Source: an uncultured Poribacteria bacterium
GTDB lineage: Bacteria > Poribacteria > WGA-4E > WGA-3G
Direction of reading: 5' to 3'
Assembly (NCBI GenBank): GCA_951813545.1
Contig: OX638352.1
Span: 1,860,001 to 1,924,000 of the forward strand
DNA: 64,000 nucleotides
Every line of letters begins with the position of its first letter. Position 1 is the stretch's first letter. Position numbers and translations under genes: made by a program. Below, in pieces: positions 16,986 through 25,778 of this stretch. The notes beneath the pieces were generated by a model that worked only from the letters and a program-made list of their open reading frames with translations, had not been told where the DNA came from and did not search any database.

Positions 16986-17666
16986 ATGTTTTTAAAATCA
17001 AAGCGGTTCTGGATATGCTCAATATTTACCGTTTGTACAGCGATATTCTTCGGCGTTGTGGCTCACCGAGCGAATCAACCTCAAGAAGTGATAAAGGTGT
17101 ATAAAGTCGTAGAGTTCCCACAACACCGCACACCGCAAGAGCCAGCGACCCTCTTAAGGACCGACAGTGCGGGCACGGAAACCGACACGCCTGTCGATAT
17201 GGGAAGTGGAGATTTTTCACAGGACACCGCAACTGAGATTGCAGACGCATTCACGCAGACTGCCGACGAATTACCCCCCGCAGGTGTAGACCCCGCACAA
17301 GTCTCCAATCCAAACACAGAAGCACAAGCCTTGGATGCAGAAGCAGAAGCCTTAGCTGCCGCACTCGCCTTAGCTGCCGAAAGACTTGTAGAACTCCGTA
17401 TAGAAATCCCTCGCGCCCTTGAATCCCGCCGCGAAGTGCTGGACCTTATTGACGAACTCGTCTCATACGTCATCTCACACGGAATAACCCCAGAACTTTC
17501 ACAGATTGGAGATGAACTCAACAAGGAAAGAGATGAACTCCAAGATACTATCTTTGAGTGGTGTGGTGACTATATTATGTATTCCGGGGGTGATATTTCT
17601 TCCTTTCAGCCAGGCGGTGAATTTTACGAACTCATGCGACAAAACGGAATGGGCATCGGGCCGTAG
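16986..17666 (+). CDS. Membrane-anchored hypothetical protein with helical domain
   Basis: 226 residues from the ATG at 16986, which has GAGGAG before it; an upstream in-frame start at 16926 lacks one. One N-terminal membrane segment (FWICSIFTVCTAIFFGVVAH) is followed by a polar linker and an Ala/Glu-rich helix (EAQALDAEAEALAAALALAA), then a C-terminal acidic helical domain ending MGIGP. No enzyme motif. Upstream, 16751-16985 holds only short inverted repeats. The next gene follows after 44 bases. Confidence 0.65.
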   Translation: MFLKSKRFWICSIFTVCTAIFFGVVAHRANQPQEVIKVYKVVEFPQHRTPQEPATLLRTDSAGTETDTPVDMGSGDFSQDTATEIADAFTQTADELPPAGVDPAQVSNPNTEAQALDAEAEALAAALALAAERLVELRIEIPRALESRREVLDLIDELVSYVISHGITPELSQIGDELNKERDELQDTIFEWCGDYIMYSGGDISSFQPGGEFYELMRQNGMGIGP

Positions 17667-17710
17667 AGAGAGGACTCTAAAGCGAGCCCTTTTACAATCA
17701 GGAGTTTGAA

Positions 17711-18868
17711 ATGAAAAAAAGAGTATTCATATCACGATTTTTGCTCATGTTATTCGCCGCGACGTTCCACATATCTGTTGCGGTGCCAGAGCCCGATCTT
17801 GACTTACCAACCCTCATCGCAGGTATCAAGCATTTTGATGCCGCGGTTATTTCAGGGAAGGGAGAGTTTGTCTACGAGCACAAGATAGGACCGGATGTAG
17901 AAAAACAGACTTATGTGCTTACATTTGATGGCACCACTTTTGAAGAGGCACAAGTCAGAGTCGACTTTTCCAAAGGCACTGACTTAACGGATATTTGCGA
18001 TGGAGAAAGACATTGGAAAGTCACTGAACGCAAGTCGCCGCTCTTTCGTGTAGATATTGCCCCCGCCGACTATGAACTTCTCAACAAAAGGAATCCGGAA
18101 CTTCCTCATCCGGTGAAACAGAAGCTTAAAGAGGTAGGCATCAACTTCTCTGGCGATTTTCGCATCGAAACCGAAGAAGAAAGCCCGTATTCCAAATGGA
18201 TTGACAATATAACGGGGGACAGTTACTACATCTACCCCACTGAAGAATACGTCTGGGTTTATACCCCTTACATTGGCTATATGATGGATTCCGGATGTGG
18301 GATAGACCCACATTTAGATCCGAGGTACTGGATGACGTACGGACTGGCAACACCAAATAGTTACCTGATGACCCCTCTCTGGAGAGTCCTTGAAAAGTAT
18401 GAAAGCGGGATTCTGCAGACAGAAATGCTAAACGGTGAAGAAACATACCTCGTTAGTGTGCAGGCACCGAGAGGACAACCGCTTAAGCTCTGGATATGCC
18501 CTGAGAAAGGGTTCCGCTTGGTGAAATTGCAAACAATGTTCGAGCATCTAAGTGAATCCGATATGCTCCCTTTCAAAAAGGGGGTCCACTATTTTAAGGA
18601 ACGCGTCCTTCATTATCGTGAATACCAACCGGGAATTTGGTTTCCTGAAAAAGTTGAGGAAACCCTTCACCCCTTGTTAGCAGAGGACCCGGAAAACAGA
18701 GGGGATCTCATCGGAAAGACCACACTTCAGTCCTCCGGCGCGTTTCAACTCAACCTCGATGTCTCCTCCAATGAATTTCAATTAGACATTCCCGATGAGA
18801 CCGTCATTTTTGATAGTGTACTCGGCAAAGGACGTCCCTTTCGTGAACTGAAGGAAACTTCTCAATAA
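17711..18868 (+). CDS. Secreted LolA-like (outer-membrane lipoprotein-sorting protein-like) protein
   Basis: 385 residues with a signal peptide (FLLMLFAATFHISVA). The mature part is rich in beta strands, with GKGEFVYEHKIG near the start and W-rich sheets (YREYQPGIWFPEKVEETLHP) near the end, a pattern seen in LolA/LolB-like and DUF-type outer-membrane carrier folds. Assignment is by pattern only. AGGAG precedes the ATG. Located between the anchored helical protein and the C39/DUF1573 protein, so it is probably part of the same envelope unit. Confidence 0.55.
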   Translation: MKKRVFISRFLLMLFAATFHISVAVPEPDLDLPTLIAGIKHFDAAVISGKGEFVYEHKIGPDVEKQTYVLTFDGTTFEEAQVRVDFSKGTDLTDICDGERHWKVTERKSPLFRVDIAPADYELLNKRNPELPHPVKQKLKEVGINFSGDFRIETEEESPYSKWIDNITGDSYYIYPTEEYVWVYTPYIGYMMDSGCGIDPHLDPRYWMTYGLATPNSYLMTPLWRVLEKYESGILQTEMLNGEETYLVSVQAPRGQPLKLWICPEKGFRLVKLQTMFEHLSESDMLPFKKGVHYFKERVLHYREYQPGIWFPEKVEETLHPLLAEDPENRGDLIGKTTLQSSGAFQLNLDVSSNEFQLDIPDETVIFDSVLGKGRPFRELKETSQ

Positions 18869-18968
18869 AAGAGAAGTCTCCATTTCTGAGAACGCTACGA
18901 TATACAGAATATCGGAGAGACACAGCAACCCACAGTATACACAATAGGAGAAGAAAGGATTTATCCAA

Positions 18969-20420
18969 ATGAAGAATTTCAAAGACAATTTATACGCTCC
19001 ACGCCTACTTCTGACGTTAGCATTCATATTCGGGCTAACCCTCGCTGTCACCGATGTAGCTTGGACGCAAGAAAAGGATGAGGCATTCTACGCACGAATG
19101 TGCGGTCCCTTGAGCCTCTCAATTATTTGTGAAATGTTAGGGCAAGAGGTTGATCCCGAGACGATTGTCCACATGGCAGGCGCAATTGACGATTCGGGGG
19201 AAGTGAGAGCCACCGGTACCAGCATGAAAGAACTCGCAGATGTCGCACACCAACTCGGGTTCAAAGCCATCGGCATGAAAATGAACCTACAAAATCTCGA
19301 AAAACTCGGCGCACCTACCATCGCTCACACAACCCAAAATGGAAGGAACCATTTTTTGGTAGTTGAGCGCGTCATAAATGACAAATTCCGTCTCATTGAA
19401 GTGGACGGCTCCATCCAACTTCTGAGTAAAAACGAGTTTTCAAATATTTGGAATGGCACTGTTCTCGTCATTTCCAAACCACAATCGTCCCGCACGGCAG
19501 AAAAACCTGATGTCCAGACAGACGAAGTGTTATTTGACTTTGGATACGCACAACACCAGCAGACAATCACCCATATATTCAAGCTCAAAAACGTAGGCAA
19601 CCAGCCACTCGATATTCTGGACGTAGACTCCTCCTGCTCATGCACTGCAGCCCTCCTGTCAAAAAAAACAATCTTACCTGGCGAAACGGCTGAAATTGAG
19701 GCAAAGTTTGAAACAGAATACCGCCGTGGCAGACAAACCTCCACCGTAAAAGTGCGCACAAATGATAGCGATACCCCTGTAATTCATTTCACCCTCACCG
19801 GTGTCGTTGCCGGACTTGCCCGGGTTGTTCCTAACAACCTCCATCTCAAACACATATCCAACCAAGAAAACATCCACAAAACGATTGAAATCTACGACTC
19901 AGGAGATGGTAGGTTGAAAGTGAAAAGCATCCAGTCAAGTTCTCCATACATTAAAACCCGGGTTCGGCACATTTACAAGGATGGACTTGTCGCAAAAATC
20001 TTTGTCACTATAACGCCGGGGCTCCCTTTCGGTGAGTTGGAAGAAAAGTTGACAATCTTGACAGAAGGGTACCGTTTCCCACACGTGGAGGTCCTCGTCA
20101 AAGGACAGGTGGGCGGCGCCATTCGCCTTGCTCCCGACCAATTTTTCATGGGATTTGTCAAAAAAGGCGAAGTTGCTCGCCGAGTCGCGCATTTACGGAA
20201 AAAAGGACCCGCCGATTTGAAAATTCAGAAGATTGAAAGCAACCTCCGTTCCGTCACAGCAACATTTGAAGAAATTGAACCCGGAAAGGAATATGTAATT
20301 GAGGTGACTTTCACAGCTCCTGCATCCGAAACTGGAAAGTCGGAAGCACTCATCAAAATCCACACCAATGACATCAATCAACCCTTGTTTGAAGTGCCGT
20401 TTTATGCAATCGTCAAATAA
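18969..20420 (+). CDS. Secreted C39-like cysteine peptidase domain fused to DUF1573 (ASH-like) domains
   Basis: 483 residues with a signal peptide (LLLTLAFIFGLTLAVTDVAW). Residues about 38-170 form a C39/papain-like domain: the nucleophile Cys in ARMCGPLSLSIICEMLG, His in GRNHFLVVE and Asp in IEVDGS. The oxyanion Gln usual six residues before Cys is replaced by Ala, so activity is uncertain. Residues about 180-280 are DUF1573 (FDFGYAQHQQTITHIFKLKN, CSCTAALLSKKTILPGE), followed by two more Ig-like beta domains. DUF1573 proteins are exported and common in Planctomycetes and Bacteroidetes. The 3' end overlaps the STT3-like gene by 17 bases, so translation is likely coupled. Confidence 0.8.
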   Translation: MKNFKDNLYAPRLLLTLAFIFGLTLAVTDVAWTQEKDEAFYARMCGPLSLSIICEMLGQEVDPETIVHMAGAIDDSGEVRATGTSMKELADVAHQLGFKAIGMKMNLQNLEKLGAPTIAHTTQNGRNHFLVVERVINDKFRLIEVDGSIQLLSKNEFSNIWNGTVLVISKPQSSRTAEKPDVQTDEVLFDFGYAQHQQTITHIFKLKNVGNQPLDILDVDSSCSCTAALLSKKTILPGETAEIEAKFETEYRRGRQTSTVKVRTNDSDTPVIHFTLTGVVAGLARVVPNNLHLKHISNQENIHKTIEIYDSGDGRLKVKSIQSSSPYIKTRVRHIYKDGLVAKIFVTITPGLPFGELEEKLTILTEGYRFPHVEVLVKGQVGGAIRLAPDQFFMGFVKKGEVARRVAHLRKKGPADLKIQKIESNLRSVTATFEEIEPGKEYVIEVTFTAPASETGKSEALIKIHTNDINQPLFEVPFYAIVK

Positions 20421-23046
20421 AAGTGAACGCCTCTTTTCCGCTACACTGCTGTTCCTGATGATTGCCTTCGGTGTTTTCCTCCGTGTGCAAAACCGAGATG
20501 CATTGGAAGAGCCATATTTGTTCGGTACAGATTCATACAGGTACTTTCGGCAAACGCGCCAGATTGTCGAATCCGGGGATCTACCGCATATAGATACGAT
20601 GCGAAATTCGCCCGCAGGTATTGATAATACGAAGGTGACACCGTTGTTCCCTTATGTGTTGGCGGACGTTTTCACAGCAGTGCATACCCTTTTCCCCAGT
20701 TTGACATTATATCAATTCGCCATCTTTTCTTCCATTTTCTTTATATCTGTCGCTGCCTTGCTCTTATATGCGTTTACAAAGAGACTTTTCGGAGAAATCG
20801 CAGCCTTATTTGCCACTCTTGTCTTTGTTTCCACCCTCCATGTGATTTATATCTCTTTCGCAGGGTATGTAGATACCGATGCTATCATCATTTTCTTATT
20901 TTTAGGCAGCCTCTTTCTCTATGCTGAAGCTTGCCGAGCGCAGCGGATGTGGCAACGTTTTGTCTATACGCTCCTCTCGGGATTCACGATAAGTTTTCTC
21001 GGCTTAATATGGAAAGGTGTCGGGTTCGCTATAACGGTTGTTGTCTTTTTTAATTTTCTACAACTCTGCACAAAAGGTTATGATAAAACCCGATTCGCAC
21101 AGTACGCAATCTGGCTTTTCCCCATTTTAGTTGGGTTACTCGGACTCACAAAAATATATAGATCGCAGCTATTCTCGCCCCATGTTCTTCTCGCCCTCGG
21201 TGTTCCGATTGGGTTCGGGATATTCGCAGCTCTTTTCATCGGTATACAATCACGGAACGTCCAAAAATTTTGTTCTCCATTACTTAACAAAGTTCCGTTA
21301 GGGTTAGAGATGAGTATTCTTTTTCTTGGATGTATCATTTTAACGCTTATAAGTGGAGGTTTAAGTTGGATATCAACCTTAATCGATGCCATCTTTTACC
21401 CTTTCGGTAAGAATGGTGTGATGGAATTTGTGACCGAGCTTCGCCCTACAACGTTCAACATGTGGCGGGAAACTTATGGATTACTCCTGCTCTTTGCTAT
21501 TCCGGGGTTGTGTCTCCTCACCTATACCCGCGCCCCGAGAAAACGAAGGTCTTTTTTACTTCACTGTCTGATAACAGGGATAGCCCTCGTAGGCATCGCC
21601 GTTAGCAGATTTGTTCCGTTGCTTGGATTGCCCATCCCTTGGTTCACAGATAGTGTTATTTTCGCCATTGCAATTATGCTGATAATTGCCAATACACTCT
21701 ACCAATTCTCCTTCACAACACATCAGGCGACTACAGATACCATAAATGAAAACCATGTCCTTCTCATATCTGCTTGGTTTATTCCGAGTTATATGCTGGC
21801 ATGTTCGGCCCAACGTTTTCATCTATTTCTCGCACCTTTGGTTGCCATGCTTTCAGGCTACATGTTGAACAGGCTTTTCAAAAAGTATATGCCTCAAGCA
21901 GAAAAAAACTGGCATCCGCTCGTTTTTTTAGGTGTGTTGTTAGCCTGGCAAGTGCTGATTTGTGGGAAAGACATCCTTACATTTCTTCTGTCGCTACTCT
22001 CTTTTTCACATCTATTGTTAAGTTTACCTGAGCGCGTTGAACTCCTAATTACCCTGTTCGTGACAGCAATATTCTTTGGCTTTATCCTTCAGAACCTTTT
22101 CTATAGAAAACAGACACAGTACAGTGCAAAAAACGTTTGTGCTTTAATGAGCGTGTGCTTGATAGTCTGGCTGTCCATCACAGGAATTTACCGATTAGGT
22201 CCCACCCAAATAGGGTTTATGGAAACGCTAACGGCACAACCGCCCCCAGATAATGGAATGCGTGATGCACTCAATGGGTTAAAAACAAATACCCCACCTG
22301 ATGCAGTTATAGCGGCTAATTGGAACTTAGGAAGTATGACAAATGAAATAGGAAGGAGAACAACAATTGTTGACGAAGAACAGAACTTGGCGAAAATCAG
22401 CGCAATGTCGAAAGCAGTATTTTGCGGAAAAAATGAGGATGCGGCTTTACAGTTTTTGAAAGAACATGGAGCGACTCATATTTTATTACATCCAATGGAT
22501 ATTTTACAACTAAACCTTCATTTTTTCGCAGCGACTGGACTCGACGGAAATATTGAACAAGTCCATCCGGTCATTCCACTTTTACTCTCCGATAAGTCTG
22601 ATCAAAAACTTGAATATTTCGTTGGCTATCCGCTATTAATTAAGATAAACACTGAAATTCATCAGGAGACGGTGAAGAAGGTGATTATTCCTTTTTTATG
22701 GGGAAATGAAGGTTTTACGATTAGTAGTCCGCCCTCCATCGTCATTCATGAAGGTAATTCCGCAAAAACTGTTTCAGTTAAAGAATTAATCATAGCAGAT
22801 GGGCAATGGTACTTCCCGGAGGGAAAAATCGGCGGGTGTGTCTGGAAACACAGTGAAATCATTCGGGATGTCCCACTTAAATCTGCGGATCCGAAGGCAC
22901 TTTATATTTCTCCTGAGGCAAGGGAATCCTTGACGGTCAAGTTGTTTTTGGGTGAACACAGCGAGCATTTTAAATTGGTCTATGAATCTCCCTTGACCTA
23001 TGGACCTATCCCAGTAAAAATTTGGGAGATTCACTATGAAGAATGA
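20404..23046 (+). CDS. STT3-like oligosaccharyltransferase / GT-C membrane protein
   Basis: 880 residues from the ATG at 20404, which overlaps the previous gene. About 12-13 membrane helices fill residues 10-600. The first outside loop carries EPYLFGTDSYRYFRQTRQI, matching the DxD-type catalytic loop of STT3/PglB (D-x-Y near the N-terminus). YVDTDAIIIFLFLGS is a second acidic loop. After the membrane part, the WWDYG site is replaced by NWNLGSM (residues 639-645), followed by GRRTTIVDEEQN as in STT3. It would transfer lipid-linked sugars to proteins or other acceptors outside the cytoplasm; the altered WWDYG site makes acceptor use uncertain. The glycosyltransferase gene overlaps its end by 11 bases. 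Confidence 0.8.
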   Translation: MQSSNKSERLFSATLLFLMIAFGVFLRVQNRDALEEPYLFGTDSYRYFRQTRQIVESGDLPHIDTMRNSPAGIDNTKVTPLFPYVLADVFTAVHTLFPSLTLYQFAIFSSIFFISVAALLLYAFTKRLFGEIAALFATLVFVSTLHVIYISFAGYVDTDAIIIFLFLGSLFLYAEACRAQRMWQRFVYTLLSGFTISFLGLIWKGVGFAITVVVFFNFLQLCTKGYDKTRFAQYAIWLFPILVGLLGLTKIYRSQLFSPHVLLALGVPIGFGIFAALFIGIQSRNVQKFCSPLLNKVPLGLEMSILFLGCIILTLISGGLSWISTLIDAIFYPFGKNGVMEFVTELRPTTFNMWRETYGLLLLFAIPGLCLLTYTRAPRKRRSFLLHCLITGIALVGIAVSRFVPLLGLPIPWFTDSVIFAIAIMLIIANTLYQFSFTTHQATTDTINENHVLLISAWFIPSYMLACSAQRFHLFLAPLVAMLSGYMLNRLFKKYMPQAEKNWHPLVFLGVLLAWQVLICGKDILTFLLSLLSFSHLLLSLPERVELLITLFVTAIFFGFILQNLFYRKQTQYSAKNVCALMSVCLIVWLSITGIYRLGPTQIGFMETLTAQPPPDNGMRDALNGLKTNTPPDAVIAANWNLGSMTNEIGRRTTIVDEEQNLAKISAMSKAVFCGKNEDAALQFLKEHGATHILLHPMDILQLNLHFFAATGLDGNIEQVHPVIPLLLSDKSDQKLEYFVGYPLLIKINTEIHQETVKKVIIPFLWGNEGFTISSPPSIVIHEGNSAKTVSVKELIIADGQWYFPEGKIGGCVWKHSEIIRDVPLKSADPKALYISPEARESLTVKLFLGEHSEHFKLVYESPLTYGPIPVKIWEIHYEE

Positions 23047-24232
23047 TCAAATGGTAAAAAATAAAACCATCCTCGTTTCTGTTGTTATGCCCTGTCTCAA
23101 CGAAGAGGAGACCCTCGGCACTTGTATTCAGAAGGCACAAAACACTCTGGAAGCACTTGGCATTCAAGGGGAGGTCGTTGTCGCGGATAACGGATCCACC
23201 GATGCCTCTGTCGCAATTGCTGAACGTCTCGGTGCGCGCGTCGTTCATCAACCCTTGCGTGGCTATGGTGCTGCCTATCTTGCTGGAATTGCCGCCGCAG
23301 AAGGACAATATATTGTCATAGGTGATTCCGATGATACCTACGATTTCACAGACTTGGAGAGATTCATTACGCCTTTACGCAACGGTTGTGATTTCGTCAT
23401 AGGAAATAGGTTAAAAGGAGAGATTCTTCCTGGGGCAATGCCGAAACTTCACCGGTACCTCGGCAATCCCGTTCTGACAGGAATCCTGAATGTGTTGTTT
23501 CGATCGGGTGTTTCGGATGCACACTGTGGAATGCGGTCTTTCACACGCGAGGCGTATCAACAGATGGAACTCCAAACTACAGGGATGGAATTTGCCTCAG
23601 AGATGGTTATCAACGCAACAAAAGCTGACCTCAAAATCGAAGAGATACCGATAACCTATTCTCCTCGCAAAGGGGAATCCAAACTCAATTCCTTTCGTGA
23701 TGGCTGGCGGCATTTGCGTTTCATGCTGATGCTCTCACCGACCTATCTATTTCTGATCCCCGGTATTCTGCTTTTTTTGATGGGTGTAATTGGCACAGTT
23801 GCGCTGCTACCTGGTCCTCTGCAAATAGGCAATCGCGCCTACGATATTCACGTGATGGTTTTGGCATGTCTTTTGTGCTTGCTCGGTTATCAAGTGCTCT
23901 TACTGGGGCTCTCTGCTCGAACTTTGAGCGTCACTCGCGGTTTTTCCAGTAGCGATTCACTTATCCAATTCGTATATCGCCATTTTACCCTTGAAAAGGG
24001 ATTACTTCTCGGATGTGTAATATTTGCCGTGGGATTCCTGATTGACGGTTGGATTGCGTACGGTTGGGTGAAAAGTGGTTTTGGTGAATTGCAGAAGGTG
24101 AGACCAGCACTGTTTGCGTTGCTCTTGATGATATTGGGAACCCAGACGATTTTCTCTGCTTTCTTCGTAAGTATGCTTGGCATTCCTACAGAAAAAAACA
24201 CTGGGTATGAAAACTCTAAAGGTCCCTCGTGA
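23036..24232 (+). CDS. Family 2 glycosyltransferase, dolichol-phosphate mannosyltransferase-like, with membrane domain
   Basis: 398 residues. The GT-A domain begins VSVVMPCLNEEETLGTCI, has VVADNGSTD and the metal-binding IGDSDDTYDF, and matches the Dpm1-like branch. After residue about 235 four membrane helices follow (LFLIPGILLFLMGVIGTV, MVLACLLCLLGYQVLLLG, LLLGCVIFAVGFLIDGWI, LFALLLMILGTQTIFSAFF). Such enzymes charge polyprenyl phosphate with a sugar for use outside the membrane. Overlap with the STT3-like gene (11 bases) strongly suggests the two act in one pathway: the enzyme would make the lipid-linked sugar donor. Confidence 0.88.
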   Translation: MKNDQMVKNKTILVSVVMPCLNEEETLGTCIQKAQNTLEALGIQGEVVVADNGSTDASVAIAERLGARVVHQPLRGYGAAYLAGIAAAEGQYIVIGDSDDTYDFTDLERFITPLRNGCDFVIGNRLKGEILPGAMPKLHRYLGNPVLTGILNVLFRSGVSDAHCGMRSFTREAYQQMELQTTGMEFASEMVINATKADLKIEEIPITYSPRKGESKLNSFRDGWRHLRFMLMLSPTYLFLIPGILLFLMGVIGTVALLPGPLQIGNRAYDIHVMVLACLLCLLGYQVLLLGLSARTLSVTRGFSSSDSLIQFVYRHFTLEKGLLLGCVIFAVGFLIDGWIAYGWVKSGFGELQKVRPALFALLLMILGTQTIFSAFFVSMLGIPTEKNTGYENSKGPS

Positions 24233-24357
24233 TAATATAGAGCGCAAAAGTGCCAGAACGGTAATACTGAATTGACGCACGGAATCCGGAGGAACTCCGT
24301 GGTGTGCTTAGAGAGGTTATCAATTGAATAAACACACTCGCAAATTGGGAGAATTCT

Positions 24358-24951
24358 TTGAACAACACAATGCATATAAATGAGCATAAACTCATCGCTC
24401 GTACACAACAAGGCGACCCCGAAAGCTTTAACCCCCTCGTCACCAAATACCAAAATCACATCTATACTCTCATCCGAAAACAGGTTCAAGACCCCGAAAT
24501 CGCAAAAAACTTGACCCAGGAAACGTTTTTAAAGGCGTTTCGTGCCATCAACACCTTCCGCGGTGACTCGGCGTTCTATTCATGGATATACCGCATCGCC
24601 CGAAACATTTGTATCGACTTTCAGCGGAAGCAACAGGCGGAACAGGACACTGATCCGCTCCACACCATAGATGAACGCCGCATCACAGACACGTACTCCG
24701 ACCCTGGTGACCTCCTCCAAAAACAGGAACTGCGACAGATACTTCGGGATGCCATCGCGCACCTACCACCGACCCGCCAACATGTATTTCTCCTGCGCTA
24801 CGCTGAGGAACTCCCTATCAAAGACATCGCCACCCGTATCAAACGAAGCGAAGGCACGGTGAAAACGCATTTGCATAAAGCACATCATCAACTCCGAGAG
24901 TTGCTCACGCCCTATCGGCAAAACCAACACATCCCCTGGCTCACCTCTTAG
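24358..24951 (+). CDS. ECF-type RNA polymerase sigma factor
   Basis: 197 residues. Region 2 reads NLTQETFLKAFRAINTFRGDSAFYSWIYRIARNICID and region 4 reads LPPTRQHVFLLRYAEELPIKDIATRIKRSEGTVKTHLHKA (each quoted in part: ETFLKAFRAINTFRG, EGTVKTHLHKA). No region 1 or C-terminal extension, typical for group 4. A TTG at 24358 has GGGAG six bases before it, so it is preferred over the ATG at 24370. No anti-sigma gene follows within 800 bases; only MITE-like repeats do. It sits 125 bases after the glycosyltransferase and may be separately transcribed. Confidence 0.9.
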   Translation: MNNTMHINEHKLIARTQQGDPESFNPLVTKYQNHIYTLIRKQVQDPEIAKNLTQETFLKAFRAINTFRGDSAFYSWIYRIARNICIDFQRKQQAEQDTDPLHTIDERRITDTYSDPGDLLQKQELRQILRDAIAHLPPTRQHVFLLRYAEELPIKDIATRIKRSEGTVKTHLHKAHHQLRELLTPYRQNQHIPWLTS

Positions 24952-25275
24952 CAGAGAAATCAACACATTTAGGACGGACGCAAAATTCCATCGTTTGTTT
25001 GCGGAATTGGAAAAATGCAGGCGTGGGGGGCAACCCACTGACTTTCCTTCTTCCACCCTTCCATTCCCGAATTCGCGTCATCCGCGACAATCCGTGATTC
25101 AGACAATTAGCATCTACATTCCTCAATTAGACCCAAAATCTTCATCTCACTCTACCTTTTGCATTGCAAATTTTCTGATAAAACACCTAATTTCTCGTTT
25201 TTTTCCAATTTTTCATTATTTTTATGACATTTTATGCATTTTATGCACGAAATCGAAAAAAAAAAGAGTCTTATA
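24952..25275. other. AT-rich intergenic stretch
   Basis: No supported gene. The stretch becomes very AT-rich after 25130, with long A and T runs before the first MITE-like end. Short frames on both strands lack ribosome-binding sites and resemblance to proteins. Confidence 0.5.
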
Positions 25276-25372
25276 TATAGTGAATTGCGGATGGTTTAGA
25301 TTTAACCACCCATCCCATTGTTTGGGGTTCGTTCACTGAACAACTGTTCATACGTTTTTGGGCTTTACTATA
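25276..25372. repeat. MITE-like element, type 1, short copy (97 bp)
   Basis: Ends TATAGTGAATTGC and, read inward from the right, TATAGTAAAGCCC. The core lacks the GGCGAGG palindrome found in other copies. It abuts a type 2 element and then another type 1 element, forming a cluster. Confidence 0.5.
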
Positions 25373-25374
25373 AT

Positions 25375-25467
25375 AGGACCTACGCAGCGTCCTTTGCTGG
25401 CGAGGTTTAGAACCTCGCCAGCGGCGTGCGGGCCGTAGGTACTCATCAGTAAATTGCATAAGTTCTA
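25375..25467. repeat. MITE-like element, type 2 (about 93 bp)
   Basis: AGGACCTACGCAG on the left and TTGCATAAGTTCT on the right are imperfect inverted repeats; the core is GGCGAGGTTTAGAACCTCGC. It lies between two type 1 elements. Confidence 0.6.
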
Positions 25468-25472
25468 TATAA

Positions 25473-25608
25473 TATAGTAAAACCCGTAATTACTTATACA
25501 CCAACACAAAGGCGAGGATACAATCCTCGCCAGCGGCGGTGGGGTGTTTTTGCTTGGGTGTTTCCGGTTCCCTGGCAAACTGTAAACATATTTTTAGATT
25601 TTACTATA
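25473..25608. repeat. MITE-like element, type 1 (136 bp)
   Basis: Ends TATAGTAAAACCCG and, read inward from the right, TATAGTAAAATCTA. The core has GGCGAGGATACAATCCTCGC followed by CAGCGGCGG. Same family as 6119-6236 and 48800-48917. Confidence 0.7.
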
Positions 25609-25778
25609 AATTGTTACCGTTGCATTTGCAACGATTTATGACTATCCTCAGTTTATTTAAATTTTTTTCAAGAAAAGAAGGAGGGACACCCACATCCGAG
25701 AAGTGAAAGCATGGGGTTTTGGCGTGAAGAATGATAACAAAGTGCTCATGGAACGGATGACTGCGGCAACTGAATAAG

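Noticed and set aside
24995..25339. 114-codon plus-strand frame after the sigma factor
   Set aside because: AT-rich low-complexity translation that runs into a MITE-like element.
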